The notes below the pieces were generated by a model that had not been told where the DNA came from, did not search any database, and saw nothing but the letters and a program-made list of their open reading frames with translations. From Candidatus Methanoperedens sp. (GTDB taxonomy: Archaea > Halobacteriota > Methanosarcinia > Methanosarcinales > Methanoperedenaceae): DNA of 22,864 nucleotides. The DNA is taken from assembly GCA_027460605.1 (NCBI GenBank), contig JAPZAN010000259.1, forward strand, positions 1 to 22,864, written 5' to 3'. Positions 22,058 to 22,864 of the stretch are shown here, piece by piece (the stretch's first letter is position 1; the number at the start of each line of letters is the position of its first letter). The translations under genes and the position numbers were made by a program.

Positions 22058-22864
22058 ATGAAAAATAAAGGTGAAATTTATAGGAGAAATCCACAGTACA
22101 GGTATATGAAGAAACTTCTGGATTAAGGCCAGGTGAACCCGTAGAAAATACAGGCATGTCATTGTCTGTTGAACTCGGGCCAGGGCTCCTTGAGAGCATA
22201 TACGATGGAATCCAGCGCCCACTTCCGGTTTTAAAAGATACTATGGGCGATTTCATAAAACGCGGCGTCTCAGCGAACGGTCTCTCGCGCGAGAAAGAAT
22301 GGGATTTTGTCCCGACAGTAAAGAAGGGCGACAAGGTGAACGGCGGTGAAGTGATAGGCACCGTTCAGGAAACCCAAAATATCGAGCACAGGATACTTGT
22401 CCCGCCGAAGGTTTCGGGAACCGTAAGCGAAATAAAGAAGGGGAAATTCAAAGTTGATGCTGTGATCTGTACTCTTACAGGCGGTATCGAACTCACAATG
22501 ATGCAGAAATGGCCGGTCAGGAAACCAAGACCTGTCAGCAAGAAACTGATGCCGAACACACCACTGATAACAGGCCAGAGAATCCTTGATGGTCTATTCC
22601 CTGTTGCAAAAGGTGGGACAGCGGCTATCCCGGGCCCGTTCGGAAGCGGAAAAACCGTTACACAGCAGCAGCTTGCAAAATGGAGCGATACTGAAATAGT
22701 GGTTTATATCGGTTGCGGGGAACGCGGCAATGAAATGGCTGACGTTCTTTATGAATTCCCGGAAATCAAAGATCCAAAAACCGGCCGACCTTTAATGGAG
22801 AGAACAGTTCTTATCGCGAACACATCCAACATGCCAGTAGCAGCAAGGGAAGCCTCAGTTTATA
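22058..22864 (+). CDS. atpA: A-type ATP synthase catalytic subunit A, partial, with apparent N-terminal deletion and frameshift
   Basis: Catalytic ATPase subunit, running off the right edge. The ATG at 22058 has AGGTG about nine bases upstream and reads MKNKGEIYR, the normal N-terminus. That frame then ends at 22124-22126. From 22084 another frame gives EKSTVQVYEETSGLRPGEP and continues without stop to the edge. It includes IYDGIQRP, the Walker A GPFGSGKT at 22633-22656 and YIGCGERGNEMADV. Compared with remembered AtpA sequences, about 38 residues of the N-terminal beta-barrel between IYR and EKSTVQ are missing and the frames do not join. It is either a real lesion or an assembly/sequence error. 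The first in-frame ATG, at 22155, has no ribosome site. Confidence 0.9.

Overview
The window reads as euryarchaeal chromosome, most like the Methanosarcinales (methanogens or the related methane-oxidising Methanoperedens group). The support is an A-type ATP synthase operon in the order H-I-K-E-C-F-A, an archaeal 5'-deoxyadenosine deaminase, tRNA genes without an encoded CCA end, and archaeal TATA-like boxes about 25-30 bases before many start codons. The family placement is inference; no rRNA or other marker gene is present.

Layout. Bases 1-1100 (minus strand) hold an iron/oxidative-stress group: the 5' end of a ferritin-like gene, an AhpD/carboxymuconolactone decarboxylase-type gene and a second ferritin-like gene. 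Bases 1215-3769 (minus) hold eno and dadD. argG follows on the plus strand (3983-5155). Next comes an AT-rich accessory patch (about 5160-6960) with a 53-residue ORF and an unusual membrane-anchored, cysteine-rich Mrr-type nuclease, ending at tRNA-Ile. After tRNA-Ala lie a diadenylate cyclase with an N-terminal MIT-like helical domain and a DUF1015 gene. A zinc-ribbon methyltransferase gene, a repeat-bearing intergenic region with a small two-helix membrane ORF, and tRNA-Val follow. Bases 10791-12595 (minus) hold purB and a short N-acetylglutamate-synthase-like gene.

Bases 12646-16881 (minus) form a four-gene iron-transport operon: an FTR1 permease fused to DUF2318, two tandem MacB/FtsX-type permeases and their ATPase. 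An 18-bp perfect palindrome of DtxR/IdeR type overlaps its leader. A divergent rhodanese lipoprotein gene sits next to it. From 17597 to the right edge runs the ATP synthase operon.

The strongest oddities are these. The start of atpA appears to have lost roughly 38 codons with a frameshift. The diadenylate cyclase has an MIT-like domain. The iron operon resembles the bacterial P19 system without P19 and carries an evident metal-repressor operator. The Mrr-like protein carries ten CxxC cysteines and two C-terminal membrane helices. No CRISPR array, insertion sequence or rRNA gene was seen.
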